DNA from: an uncultured Lachnospiraceae bacterium
Lineage (GTDB): Bacteria > Bacillota_A > Clostridia > Lachnospirales > Lachnospiraceae
NCBI GenBank assembly: GCA_900553635.1
Contig: USDU01000161.1
Coordinates: 1 to 5,948 of the forward strand
DNA: 5,948 nt
Reading direction: 5' to 3'
Below the pieces are notes generated by a model. It did not search any database. It worked only from the letters and a program-made list of their open reading frames with translations, and was not told where the DNA came from. The position numbers and the translations under genes were made by a program. Position 1 is the stretch's first letter. Each line of letters begins with the position of its first letter. Below are positions 1 to 5,777 of this stretch, one piece after another.

Positions 1-18
1 TAACCTTAAGTTAGTATT

Positions 19-32
19 TATTTTATAAAATA
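19..32. other. AT-rich palindrome in the upstream region
   Basis: A perfect 14-base palindrome, TATTTTATAAAATA, lies in the AT-rich start of the window. It includes a TAAAAT hexamer (26-31) that could act as a -10 box for the surface-protein gene, but no -35 box is visible at a suitable distance. The rest of 1-68 holds no gene that I can support. AT-rich palindromes of this length arise easily by chance, so the role is open. Confidence 0.2.
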
Positions 33-68
33 CACCTTACAATGGACGTAGGGAGTATTTTTATACCG

Positions 69-113
69 AAAAAAAGGCCTGTCCTAGAGAAAAGGGAAAC
101 GAGCGCAGGCCTT
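69..113 (-). terminator. Possible minus-strand intrinsic terminator / 5' leader hairpin
   Basis: AAGGCCTG (74-81) and CAGGCCTT (106-113) form a perfect 8-bp inverted repeat around a 24-base loop. On the minus strand the second arm runs straight into seven T residues (complement of 69-75), the layout of an intrinsic terminator. On the plus strand no T run follows, so there it would only be a hairpin in the leader just ahead of the ribosome binding site of the surface-protein gene. The loop is long for a terminator and the minus-strand transcript it would end is unknown. Confidence 0.35.
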
Positions 114-135
114 ATGAGGAAAGGGGAAAAGAAAT

Positions 136-1263
136 ATGAAAAAAATGAGACAACTGTGGAAAAAGAGCGGACTGACGCTGGTGTTGAGTCTGTTGTTCTG
201 CCTGCTGGCATTGCCGGCGACGGCGCGGGCAGCGGAACTGGATCCTACGGGAGATCCGGAGAACGTGCTGGATGCAGGAGCAGGATCGGGACTTCAGGGA
301 GCGAAGCTTGGAACGGTAGAAATCAAGGGTGCTGGTGAGCAGCATATCGAATGGAAAAATCCGGATCAGAGGATGACGGAGAGTGGAGGGCACCAGTTCC
401 TGGCTGTCCGTCATGGCGACAACCGATACGAGGAGGCGGAAGGATATATCTATGTCTGGGTTCTGCCGGTGGAGAAACTCGCGGTCACAAACCCACCGTA
501 TAAAACGGCATACCTTTTGGGTGAAAATTTTGAAGAAACGGGAATGAAGGTTACGGCATATTATAAGGCAGAGGCGGAAGCGGTTGCGGAAGCCGGAGCG
601 GAAGAAAGCTATCCGTACAGCCGGCAACTGGATGACGAAGAATACACCATACCAGACGGTGAAAATCTGCCGCTGGCACAGACGGCTGTAACGGTGGCGG
701 CTTATGGAAAGACCGCAGCCCAGCCCATCAGCGTAAGTAAGGGCTATACCGTAAAAATCAATGGAATCATATCCGGGCATTATTCGCAGTACCCGGAATA
801 CGATAAAGTGAATCATACGCTGATCGTAAACGAACGGGAAGGAAGCGATGTAAGTTTTCTGTTTGAACAGCCGGAAGGCGCCAACTATGAGGGAATCAGT
901 ATTGTAAAGGGACTCACAAAAGAGCAGCTTGGGCTTCAGGTTTCCCCGGAACATTTTGCGGGCGGTCAGGCAGGAATTTTCTTCACCATGCCCGCCAACG
1001 ACGTGGAGCTCACCATCCACTGGTCTGGCCTGAACGATAAGAAGCAGGAGACGCCGGATAATAACGGCGGAGGCAGCAGCTCCGGCGGCTCCGGATCATC
1101 CGGTTCCGGCAGCAGTACCCCGACAGCATCCGCCCCTCAGCCCATCGTCCAGGGTCCGAAGACCGCAGACACAAACGCAGTCCGTACCCTCGGCTATACC
1201 CTGCTCCTGCTGGCAGCCGTAACTGGCGTGGGTGGAATCACGCTGTGTCGCAGAAAGCGTTAA
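136..1263 (+). CDS. Secreted Ig-like surface protein with C-terminal sortase-like anchor
   Basis: A 375-residue protein with the build of a cell-wall-attached surface protein. Residues 1-32 are a signal peptide: basic start, hydrophobic stretch 11-29, and A-R-A before Ala33 as the likely cleavage site. Residues about 60-110 resemble the short beta-sandwich units of bacterial surface proteins. Residues about 112-201 match bacterial Ig-like group 3 domains (pattern PPYKTAYLLGENFEETGM, then VTVAAYGK), with an Ala/Glu-rich insert at about 144-158. A further unit (202-297) ends in FTMPANDVELT, a tail common in such repeats. A Gly/Ser-rich linker (310-328) leads to PKTAD (341-345), a hydrophobic span (352-370) and CRRKR. 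The site departs from LPXTG, with Gly before the Pro and Ala in place of the last Gly. The start follows AGGAAAGGGG. It has its own terminator, so it is a single-gene unit. The ligand or role is not recognisable. Confidence 0.85.
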   Translation: MKKMRQLWKKSGLTLVLSLLFCLLALPATARAAELDPTGDPENVLDAGAGSGLQGAKLGTVEIKGAGEQHIEWKNPDQRMTESGGHQFLAVRHGDNRYEEAEGYIYVWVLPVEKLAVTNPPYKTAYLLGENFEETGMKVTAYYKAEAEAVAEAGAEESYPYSRQLDDEEYTIPDGENLPLAQTAVTVAAYGKTAAQPISVSKGYTVKINGIISGHYSQYPEYDKVNHTLIVNEREGSDVSFLFEQPEGANYEGISIVKGLTKEQLGLQVSPEHFAGGQAGIFFTMPANDVELTIHWSGLNDKKQETPDNNGGGSSSGGSGSSGSGSSTPTASAPQPIVQGPKTADTNAVRTLGYTLLLLAAVTGVGGITLCRRKR

Positions 1264-1284
1264 TTCCATTTTAATAATCCATGG

Positions 1285-1332
1285 AAAGGCCCTGCCGTAA
1301 AAGCGGAATTTCCGGTTACGGCAGGGCTTTTT
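1285..1332 (+). terminator. Strong intrinsic terminator after the surface-protein gene
   Basis: GCCCTGCCGTAA (1289-1300) pairs perfectly over 12 bp with TTACGGCAGGGC (1316-1327). The right arm runs into TTTTT (1328-1332), and upstream GAAAG extends the stem against it. The 15-base loop can form a small inner CGG/CCG stem. It lies 21 bases after the stop codon and separates the surface-protein gene from the glutamine synthetase operon. Confidence 0.93.
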
Positions 1333-1347
1333 GTGTAGAAATAATCA

Positions 1348-1376
1348 TTGACAAAAAAAATCCCACCTGCTATATT
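1348..1376 (+). promoter_or_regulatory. Sigma-A promoter of the glnA operon
   Basis: A perfect -35 box TTGACA (1348-1353) is followed after exactly 17 bp by TATATT (1371-1376), five of six matches to the -10 consensus. The spacer contains a run of A. Transcription should begin near 1383, which places the leader hairpin at the very 5' end of the RNA. No other promoter of comparable quality lies between here and the operon. Confidence 0.88.
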
Positions 1377-1382
1377 TTTTAC

Positions 1383-1398
1383 AGAACAATGACGTTCT
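1383..1398 (+). promoter_or_regulatory. ANTAR-type hexaloop hairpin in the glnA leader
   Basis: AGAAC (1383-1387) and GTTCT (1394-1398) form a perfect 5-bp stem closing the six-base loop AATGAC. The known RNA targets of ANTAR-domain proteins are hairpins with six-base loops having A at position 1 and G at position 4, and both are present here. Known targets have two such hairpins in tandem, the second overlapping a terminator. I searched 1399-1437 for a second stem with a six-base loop and found no convincing one. The link is strengthened by the ANTAR gene directly downstream of glnA and by the terminator just after this hairpin. Confidence 0.6.
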
Positions 1399-1414
1399 CC
1401 AAGGGGGAAGTCTG

Positions 1415-1457
1415 CGAAAGGGGAGTCCCGTGCGGGGCTTCCCTTTCGTTTTATTTT
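1415..1457 (+). terminator. Leader attenuator terminator upstream of glnA
   Basis: The arms 1415-1429 and 1434-1448 pair over 15 bp (two G-T wobbles) around the tetraloop GTGC, and TTTTATTTT follows at once. This is a strong intrinsic terminator inside the 5' untranslated region, about 30 bases after the promised RNA start and 47 bases before the glnA start codon, so the operon can be expressed only if it is bypassed. The preceding segment 1402-1413 is an imperfect copy of the left arm (GGGGAAGTCT versus GGGGAGTCCC) and could pair with 1435-1446 instead, offering a competing fold. Confidence 0.85.
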
Positions 1458-1504
1458 CGCAAGCGATGAGGGAAAAAGAAACACTCATAAAAAGGAGAGA
1501 GCAT

Positions 1505-2851
1505 ATGGGTCACTATACAAAGAAAGATATCATGCGTCTGGTAGAGGAAGAGGATGTGGAGTTTATCCGCCTGCAGTTCACCGATCTGTTCGGCAATCTG
1601 AAAAACGCGGCTGTGACGGCCAGCCAGCTGGAGAAGGTGTTGGATAACCGGTACGTTTTTGACGGCTCCTGCGTGGAGGGCTTCCTCCATGACAATGACA
1701 TGGACATGTTTCTGTGTCCGGATCTGGACACCCTGGCCATTTTCCCGTGGCGGCCCCAGCAGGGCAAGGTAGCCCGTCTGATCTGCGACATTCAGAAGCG
1801 GGACGGATCGCCTTATGAGGGCGATTCACGTTATATCTTACAGAAGGTACTGAAGGAGGCAGAAGGCCTCGGTTACCGCTTCGATGTGGGACCTGAGTGC
1901 GAATTCTTCCTGTTCCACACCGACGACGACGGCAATCCCACCGTATTCAGCCATGAAAAAGCAGGCTATTTCGATATGAGCCCCATCGATCAGGGGGAAA
2001 ATGTCCGCCGTGACATTATCCTGACTTTGGAGGAAATGGGCTTTGAGGTGGAGTCGTCCTATCATGAGGTGGCTTCCGCCCAGCACGAGATCGATTTCCG
2101 CTATGACGAGGCCCTTTTATCTGCCGATAATATTATGACCTTCAAGCTGGCCGTAAAGACCATTGCCAAGCGCTTCGGTATGCATGCCACCTTTATGCCC
2201 AAGCCCCGTGCCGGTATTAACGGATCTAGTATGCACACCAATATTTCCCTGAAAAAGGACGGAAAAAATGTCTTTGCGGATGAGAATGACGAGTATGGTC
2301 TGAGTCAGGAAGCCTACTGGTTTATCGGCGGCCTGATGAAGCACGCCAGAGGCTTGTCTGCTATCACCAATCCACTGGTGAATTCTTACAAACGTCTGTT
2401 TCCGGCTCAGACCGGCGCGGGCTTTACAGCTCCGGCCTACATCTCCTGGTCGCCCATTAACCGCAGTCAGATGCTCCGGATTCCGGCTCAGCGGGAGGAG
2501 AATACCAGGATTGAGCTTCGAAGTCCAGACCCGTCCTGCAACCCGTACCTGACTTTGGCAGTCTGCCTGGCAGCAGGCCTGGATGGTATCAAAAACCACA
2601 TTGAGCCGCCGAAGCCGGTCAATGAGGATGTGCGGAAAATGACAGATGAGGAGCGCATGGCTCTGAATATTGAGCCGCTGCCGCGGAATCTCTATGAAGC
2701 GCTGAACGGTCTGGAGCAGGATGAACTGGTAAAGCAGGTTCTGGGCGAAGAACTCTGTAAATGCTATATCGCGGCCAAAAAGCAGGAGTGGGAGAGCTAC
2801 TCTGCCCAGGTATCCCAGTGGGAGACCGATCAGTATCTGTATCGTTTCTAA
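1505..2851 (+). CDS. glnA: Type I glutamine synthetase, divergent catalytic flap
   Basis: A 448-residue cytoplasmic enzyme of the glutamine synthetase type I alpha group, which joins ammonium to glutamate using ATP. The N-terminal beta-grasp domain (about 15-100) carries Asp53 of FDGS. The catalytic domain has GPECEF (Glu131, Glu133), HEVASAQHEID (Glu188, Glu195), NGSSMH (His244), NSYKR (Arg297), NRSQMLRIP (Arg320, Arg325) and RIELRSPDP (Glu337, Arg339), so the metal, ATP and glutamate sites look complete. Two positions are unusual: the flap PGYEAP of the family reads GFTAP here, with Thr308 for the catalytic Glu and four extra residues before it, and the feedback residue Arg62 of B. subtilis is His62. 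No adenylylation Tyr region is evident. The ATG at 1505 is chosen because AAGGAG lies 7 bases upstream; an in-frame GTG at 1430 falls inside the leader terminator. First gene of the operon. A gamma-glutamyl-amide ligase is the alternative. Confidence 0.93.
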   Translation: MGHYTKKDIMRLVEEEDVEFIRLQFTDLFGNLKNAAVTASQLEKVLDNRYVFDGSCVEGFLHDNDMDMFLCPDLDTLAIFPWRPQQGKVARLICDIQKRDGSPYEGDSRYILQKVLKEAEGLGYRFDVGPECEFFLFHTDDDGNPTVFSHEKAGYFDMSPIDQGENVRRDIILTLEEMGFEVESSYHEVASAQHEIDFRYDEALLSADNIMTFKLAVKTIAKRFGMHATFMPKPRAGINGSSMHTNISLKKDGKNVFADENDEYGLSQEAYWFIGGLMKHARGLSAITNPLVNSYKRLFPAQTGAGFTAPAYISWSPINRSQMLRIPAQREENTRIELRSPDPSCNPYLTLAVCLAAGLDGIKNHIEPPKPVNEDVRKMTDEERMALNIEPLPRNLYEALNGLEQDELVKQVLGEELCKCYIAAKKQEWESYSAQVSQWETDQYLYRF

Positions 2852-2897
2852 CATACGCCTCAGGATAACGTAATTCGTAATTCCGGGAGGTGTAAGT

Positions 2898-3446
2898 GTG
2901 ACGAATGTAATTGTATTATTTCCGAAAATAGAAGATGCAAAGAACATCCGCAATCTGCTGGTTCGTCACGGATTCCGGGTTTCGGCGGTCTGTACCACAG
3001 GAGCGCAGGCTCTGGCCAGTGCCAACGGTCTTGGCGATGGGATTCTGGTCTGTGGGTACAAGTATCCGGATATGATGTACACGGAGTTGGCAGACTGCCT
3101 GCCGACCCATTTCGAAATGCTTTTGATGGCGTCCCAGAGGGTCTTGAGCGAATGTGTCGGATCTGGTATTATGTCTGTGGCGATGCCATTGAAGGTTCAG
3201 GATCTGCTGAATACGCTGGAAATGATGGCAGCGGGCGTTGAGCGTAAACGGAAGAAGCGGAAGGCCATGCCGAAGGTACGCTCTGACGAAGACCGGAAAG
3301 TACTGGACGAGGCCAAGGTCCTTCTGATGGAACGAAACGGCATGACCGAGGAGGAAGCCCACCGCTATATCCAGAAATGCAGCATGGACAGCGGAACGAA
3401 CCTGGTGGAGACGGCGGAGATGGTATTAAGCATGATGAAATTCTAG
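2898..3446 (+). CDS. ANTAR-domain antiterminator with pseudo-receiver domain
   Basis: A 182-residue predicted RNA-binding regulator related to AmiR/NasR and to the NitR-type protein encoded beside clostridial glnA. Residues 2-110 have a receiver-like fold pattern: VIVLF strand, acidic Glu12-Asp13, LLVRHGFRV helix-strand, ILVCGYKYPDM. The phosphate-accepting Asp expected near residue 53 is Gly, and the conserved Lys before Pro97 is Met96, so classical phosphorylation is unlikely. A very basic linker (115-127, RKRKKRK) leads to the ANTAR helices at about 130-180, with the characteristic AKVLLMERNGMTEEEAHRYI and LVETAEMVL. ANTAR proteins bind hairpins in nascent RNA and block terminators; the leader of this same operon is the obvious target. 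The GTG start at 2898 is set by GGGAGG seven bases upstream. It lies 46 bases after glnA, with no terminator between. What input it senses cannot be told. Confidence 0.88.
   Translation: MTNVIVLFPKIEDAKNIRNLLVRHGFRVSAVCTTGAQALASANGLGDGILVCGYKYPDMMYTELADCLPTHFEMLLMASQRVLSECVGSGIMSVAMPLKVQDLLNTLEMMAAGVERKRKKRKAMPKVRSDEDRKVLDEAKVLLMERNGMTEEEAHRYIQKCSMDSGTNLVETAEMVLSMMKF
3144..3172 (+). promoter_or_regulatory. Possible internal promoter for dapF-dapL
   Basis: Inside the ANTAR coding sequence, TTGAGC (3144-3149; four of six) is followed after 17 bp by TATTAT (3167-3172; five of six), with TG at 3164-3165 giving an extended -10. It points toward dapF, whose start is about 290 bases downstream. It could supply cell-wall precursor genes when the leader terminator is closed. 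Coding sequence produces such matches by chance, so this is tentative. Confidence 0.3.
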
Positions 3447-3451
3447 GGAGG
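3445..3451 (+). promoter_or_regulatory. Ribosome binding site of dapF, decides a TTG start
   Basis: AGGGAGG overlaps the stop codon of the ANTAR gene. It stands 8 bases before TTG (3460) but 14 bases before the in-frame ATG at 3466. Normal spacing favours TTG, giving MKMKFTKMHG rather than MKFTKMHG. The overlap suggests translational coupling of the two genes. Confidence 0.7.
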
Positions 3452-3459
3452 AAATAATT

Positions 3460-4329
3460 TTGAAAATGAAATTTACAAAGATGCATGGAATCGGCAACGA
3501 CTATGTATACATGGACTGCACCAGGGAGCGCTTGGAAAATCCGGGCGAGATCGCGCGGCTGGTCAGCGACCGGCACAAGGGGATCGGGTCCGACGGCCTG
3601 ATTTTGATTCAGTCTTCCGATGAAGCGGATTTTGAGATGGCCATGTACAATGCGGACGGCTCCTACGGAAAAATGTGCGGCAACGGCATCCGCTGTGTGG
3701 CGAAATACGTCTACGACAACGGTCTGACCGACAAGACCGAGATCAGTGTTATTTCCGGAGGGGCAGTGAAATATCTGAAGCTGACCGTCGAGAACGGCAA
3801 GGTAAAAAAAGTACGTGTAAACATGGGGGAACCTATCCTGAAGCCGTCCGAGATTCCGGTGGTGGGCGAAGGGGATAAGCTGGTAGCAGCTCCCATCGTG
3901 GTGGACAATCAGGTGTATGAGATGACCTGTGTCTCCATGGGCAATCCCCATGCAGTTGTGTTTATGGACGGTGTGGATGATTTAAAGATAGAGGAAATCG
4001 GCCCCAAATTTGAGCAGCATGAGCGTTTTCCGGATCGTGTGAATACCGAATTTGTGGAACGAATGGATCGCAAAAATCTGAAAATGCGCGTCTGGGAGCG
4101 TGGATCCGGCGAAACCATGGCCTGCGGAACCGGCGCCTGCGCCACGGCGGTAGCCGCGATTCTGAACGGCTGCGCAGAGCGGGAAGTGACCGTGCATCTG
4201 TTGGGCGGCGACCTGGAAATTCAGTGGGATGAGACAGATAACTGTGTTTATATGACAGGCGCGGCGGCGACTGCATTTACCGGAGAATTTGATCCGGAGG
4301 AGCTGAGATCCAGCGTCGAGGATCGTTAG
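3460..4329 (+). CDS. dapF: Diaminopimelate epimerase
   Basis: A 289-residue cofactor-independent epimerase that converts LL-diaminopimelate to the meso form, used for lysine and for peptidoglycan cross-links. It has the two symmetrical halves of the family, each with a catalytic Cys: NADGSYGKMCGNGIR with Cys73 and GSGETMACGTGACATA with Cys222. Other family marks are KMHGIGNDY (7-15), GSDG (43-46) and GNPHAV (161-166). The length is usual for DapF (about 270-290) and no key residue is missing. It starts only 13 bases after the ANTAR gene, so co-transcription is very likely, and it is followed by the gene for the enzyme that makes its substrate. Confidence 0.97.
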   Translation: MKMKFTKMHGIGNDYVYMDCTRERLENPGEIARLVSDRHKGIGSDGLILIQSSDEADFEMAMYNADGSYGKMCGNGIRCVAKYVYDNGLTDKTEISVISGGAVKYLKLTVENGKVKKVRVNMGEPILKPSEIPVVGEGDKLVAAPIVVDNQVYEMTCVSMGNPHAVVFMDGVDDLKIEEIGPKFEQHERFPDRVNTEFVERMDRKNLKMRVWERGSGETMACGTGACATAVAAILNGCAEREVTVHLLGGDLEIQWDETDNCVYMTGAAATAFTGEFDPEELRSSVEDR

Positions 4330-4347
4330 AAGTGTTAAGAAATTCAA

Positions 4348-4360
4348 GTGCCGGAGGCAC
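4348..4360 (+). other. Small hairpin between dapF and dapL
   Basis: GTGCC (4348-4352) and GGCAC (4356-4360) form a perfect 5-bp stem with loop GGA in the 48-base gap before dapL, just upstream of its ribosome binding site (4364-4369). No T run follows, so it is not a terminator. It might stabilise or process the message or tune dapL translation; chance is also possible. Confidence 0.3.
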
Positions 4361-4377
4361 AAAGAGGAGTGAATATT

Positions 4378-5592
4378 ATGTATAAAGTAAATGAAAATTA
4401 TCTGAAACTGCCGGGAAGCTATCTTTTTTCCACCATCGGTAAGAAAGTAGCCGCTTATTCTGCGGAGCATCCGGAGAAGACCATCATCCGTCTGGGGATC
4501 GGCGACGTGACCCAGCCTCTGGCTCCGGCCATCATTGAGGCGCTGCATAAGGCGGTGGACGAGATGGGCCACGCGGAAACCTTCCATGGCTACGCGCCTG
4601 ATCTGGGCTATGAATTTCTGAGAAATGCCATTGCGAAAAATGATTATCAGGATCGAGGCGCTGATATTCAGCCGGACGAGATCTTTGTCAGCGACGGCGC
4701 AAAGTGCGATTCCGGTAATATTCAGGAGATCTTCGGCCTGGATAATAAGATTGCAGTGTGCGACCCGGTATATCCGGTGTATGTGGATACCAATGTCATG
4801 GCAGGACGTACCGGTACCTATGATCCAAAGACGGAGATGTGGAGCAATGTGATTTATATGCCCTGTACTGCGGACAATGGTTTCGCGCCGGAGCTTCCGA
4901 AGGAGACGCCGGATATCATTTATCTGTGCTTCCCGAACAATCCGACCGGTTCCACAATTACGAAGGATCAGCTGCAGGTGTGGGTAGATTATGCCAATAA
5001 GGTAGGTGCGGTCATCATCTATGACGCAGCTTACGAGGCTTATATTTCCGAGGAAAATGTGCCGCACAGCATCTATGAGTGCGAGGGCGCGAAGACCTGT
5101 GCTATTGAGCTTCACAGCTTTTCCAAGAACGCAGGCTTCACCGGTGTGCGTCTTGGTTACACGGTTATCCCGAAGGAGCTGAAATGCGGCGATGTATCCC
5201 TGCACGCACTGTGGGCGAGACGCCATGGTACCAAGTACAACGGAGCGCCGTATATCGTACAGCGGGCCGGTGAGGCGGTTTACTCTGAGGCCGGTAAGGC
5301 GCAGCTTAAGGAGCAGGTGGGCTACTACATGAACAATGCGAAAACCATCCTTATGGGTCTTCAGGATGCAGGCTACACGGTGTCTGGAGGCGTGAATGCG
5401 CCGTATATCTGGCTGAAGACGCCGGATAAGATGAATTCCTGGGAGTTCTTCGATTATCTGCTGGAGAACGCCGGCGTGGTTGGTACGCCGGGATCGGGAT
5501 TCGGACCCAGCGGTGAGGGGTATTTCCGGTTGACGGCCTTTGGTTCTTATGAGAATACGGTGAAAGCATTGGAGAGAATTAAAGCGTTATAG
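4378..5592 (+). CDS. dapL: LL-diaminopimelate aminotransferase
   Basis: A 404-residue pyridoxal-phosphate enzyme of aminotransferase class I/II that turns tetrahydrodipicolinate plus glutamate into LL-diaminopimelate and 2-oxoglutarate in one step, bypassing the acylated intermediates. The opening [17 protein letters not shown] and [10 protein letters not shown] (39-48) are typical of DapL. Cofactor residues are visible: DGAK (106-109), NNPTG (187-191, Asn188), YDAAYE with Asp216 and Tyr219, and the Schiff-base Lys250 in [13 protein letters not shown]. Arg384 (YFRLTAFGS) should bind the substrate carboxylate. The length is normal for the family. ATG 4378 is chosen because GAGGAG stands 8 bases upstream; an in-frame GTG at 4348 would add ten atypical residues and lies within a hairpin. 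It is the last gene of the operon and supplies the substrate of DapF. Confidence 0.97.
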   Translation: MYKVNENYLKLPGSYLFSTIGKKVAAYSAEHPEKTIIRLGIGDVTQPLAPAIIEALHKAVDEMGHAETFHGYAPDLGYEFLRNAIAKNDYQDRGADIQPDEIFVSDGAKCDSGNIQEIFGLDNKIAVCDPVYPVYVDTNVMAGRTGTYDPKTEMWSNVIYMPCTADNGFAPELPKETPDIIYLCFPNNPTGSTITKDQLQVWVDYANKVGAVIIYDAAYEAYISEENVPHSIYECEGAKTCAIELHSFSKNAGFTGVRLGYTVIPKELKCGDVSLHALWARRHGTKYNGAPYIVQRAGEAVYSEAGKAQLKEQVGYYMNNAKTILMGLQDAGYTVSGGVNAPYIWLKTPDKMNSWEFFDYLLENAGVVGTPGSGFGPSGEGYFRLTAFGSYENTVKALERIKAL

Positions 5593-5610
5593 GATGGATG
5601 ATAGACATAG

Positions 5611-5673
5611 AAGGCCGCGGATTTTAGTTTTTGAGGTGTGATACCTCTCAGAAGTCAAAATCCGCGGCTTTCT
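5611..5673 (+). terminator. Long two-tier terminator after dapL
   Basis: GCCGCGGATTTT (5614-5625) pairs perfectly with AAAATCCGCGGC (5657-5668), and TTTCT follows. The 31-base interior contains a second hairpin, GAGGT (5633-5637) with ACCTC (5643-5647) around GTGAT; TTTTT and AGAAG between the tiers can also pair across a small bulge. The T run is short and broken, but the stem is very stable. It ends the glnA-dapL operon, 21 bases past the stop codon. Confidence 0.88.
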
Positions 5674-5748
5674 GTGCACGAAGAATGTGAACGGAGCAGG
5701 GTAGACTGTGGAAAATTCTGGAAATTTTGAAAAGCAAAAAAACAGGGA

Positions 5749-5777
5749 TTGACCTTTTACAAGGATATTGATATGAT
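5749..5777 (+). promoter_or_regulatory. Sigma-A promoter of the sugar kinase gene
   Basis: TTGACC (5749-5754; five of six) and TATGAT (5772-5777; five of six) are separated by exactly 17 bp. Transcription should start near 5784, giving a leader of about 52 bases. The stretch from the terminator to this promoter (5674-5748) holds nothing else that I can support. Confidence 0.82.

Noticed and set aside
37..66. Promoter for the surface-protein gene from TTACAA (37-42) and TTTATA (60-65)
   Set aside because: The spacing is right, but the -35 matches consensus at only about three positions and the -10 is weak; not strong enough to call.
1060..1125. Gly/Ser-rich repeated codons read as a DNA repeat array
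   Set aside because: They encode the low-complexity spacer of the surface protein and show no regular unit length, so neither a CRISPR nor a structured tandem repeat.
1401..1406. AAGGGG as a second ANTAR hexaloop (A1 and G4 fit)
   Set aside because: Only the closing C-G pair forms before a C-A mismatch, and its left arm would use bases of the first hairpin.
1430..1504. N-terminal extension of glutamine synthetase from GTG 1430
   Set aside because: This GTG is in the loop of the leader terminator, lacks a ribosome binding site, and adds 25 residues absent from the family; ATG 1505 has AAGGAG at ideal spacing.
2869..2882. Tandem 7-bp repeat CGTAATT between glnA and the ANTAR gene
   Set aside because: Only two short AT-rich copies with no link to a promoter or terminator; probably chance.
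4348..4377. Upstream GTG start for dapL
   Set aside because: It lies in a hairpin, lacks a ribosome binding site, and the ATG at 4378 yields the typical DapL N-terminus.
3982..5226. A 414-codon open frame on the minus strand opposite dapF and dapL, and similar long antisense frames at 112-1020 and 2117-2953
   Set aside because: They lie opposite genes with clear family motifs, have no recognisable domain and no convincing ribosome binding site, and their composition is that expected from the codon bias of the sense genes.
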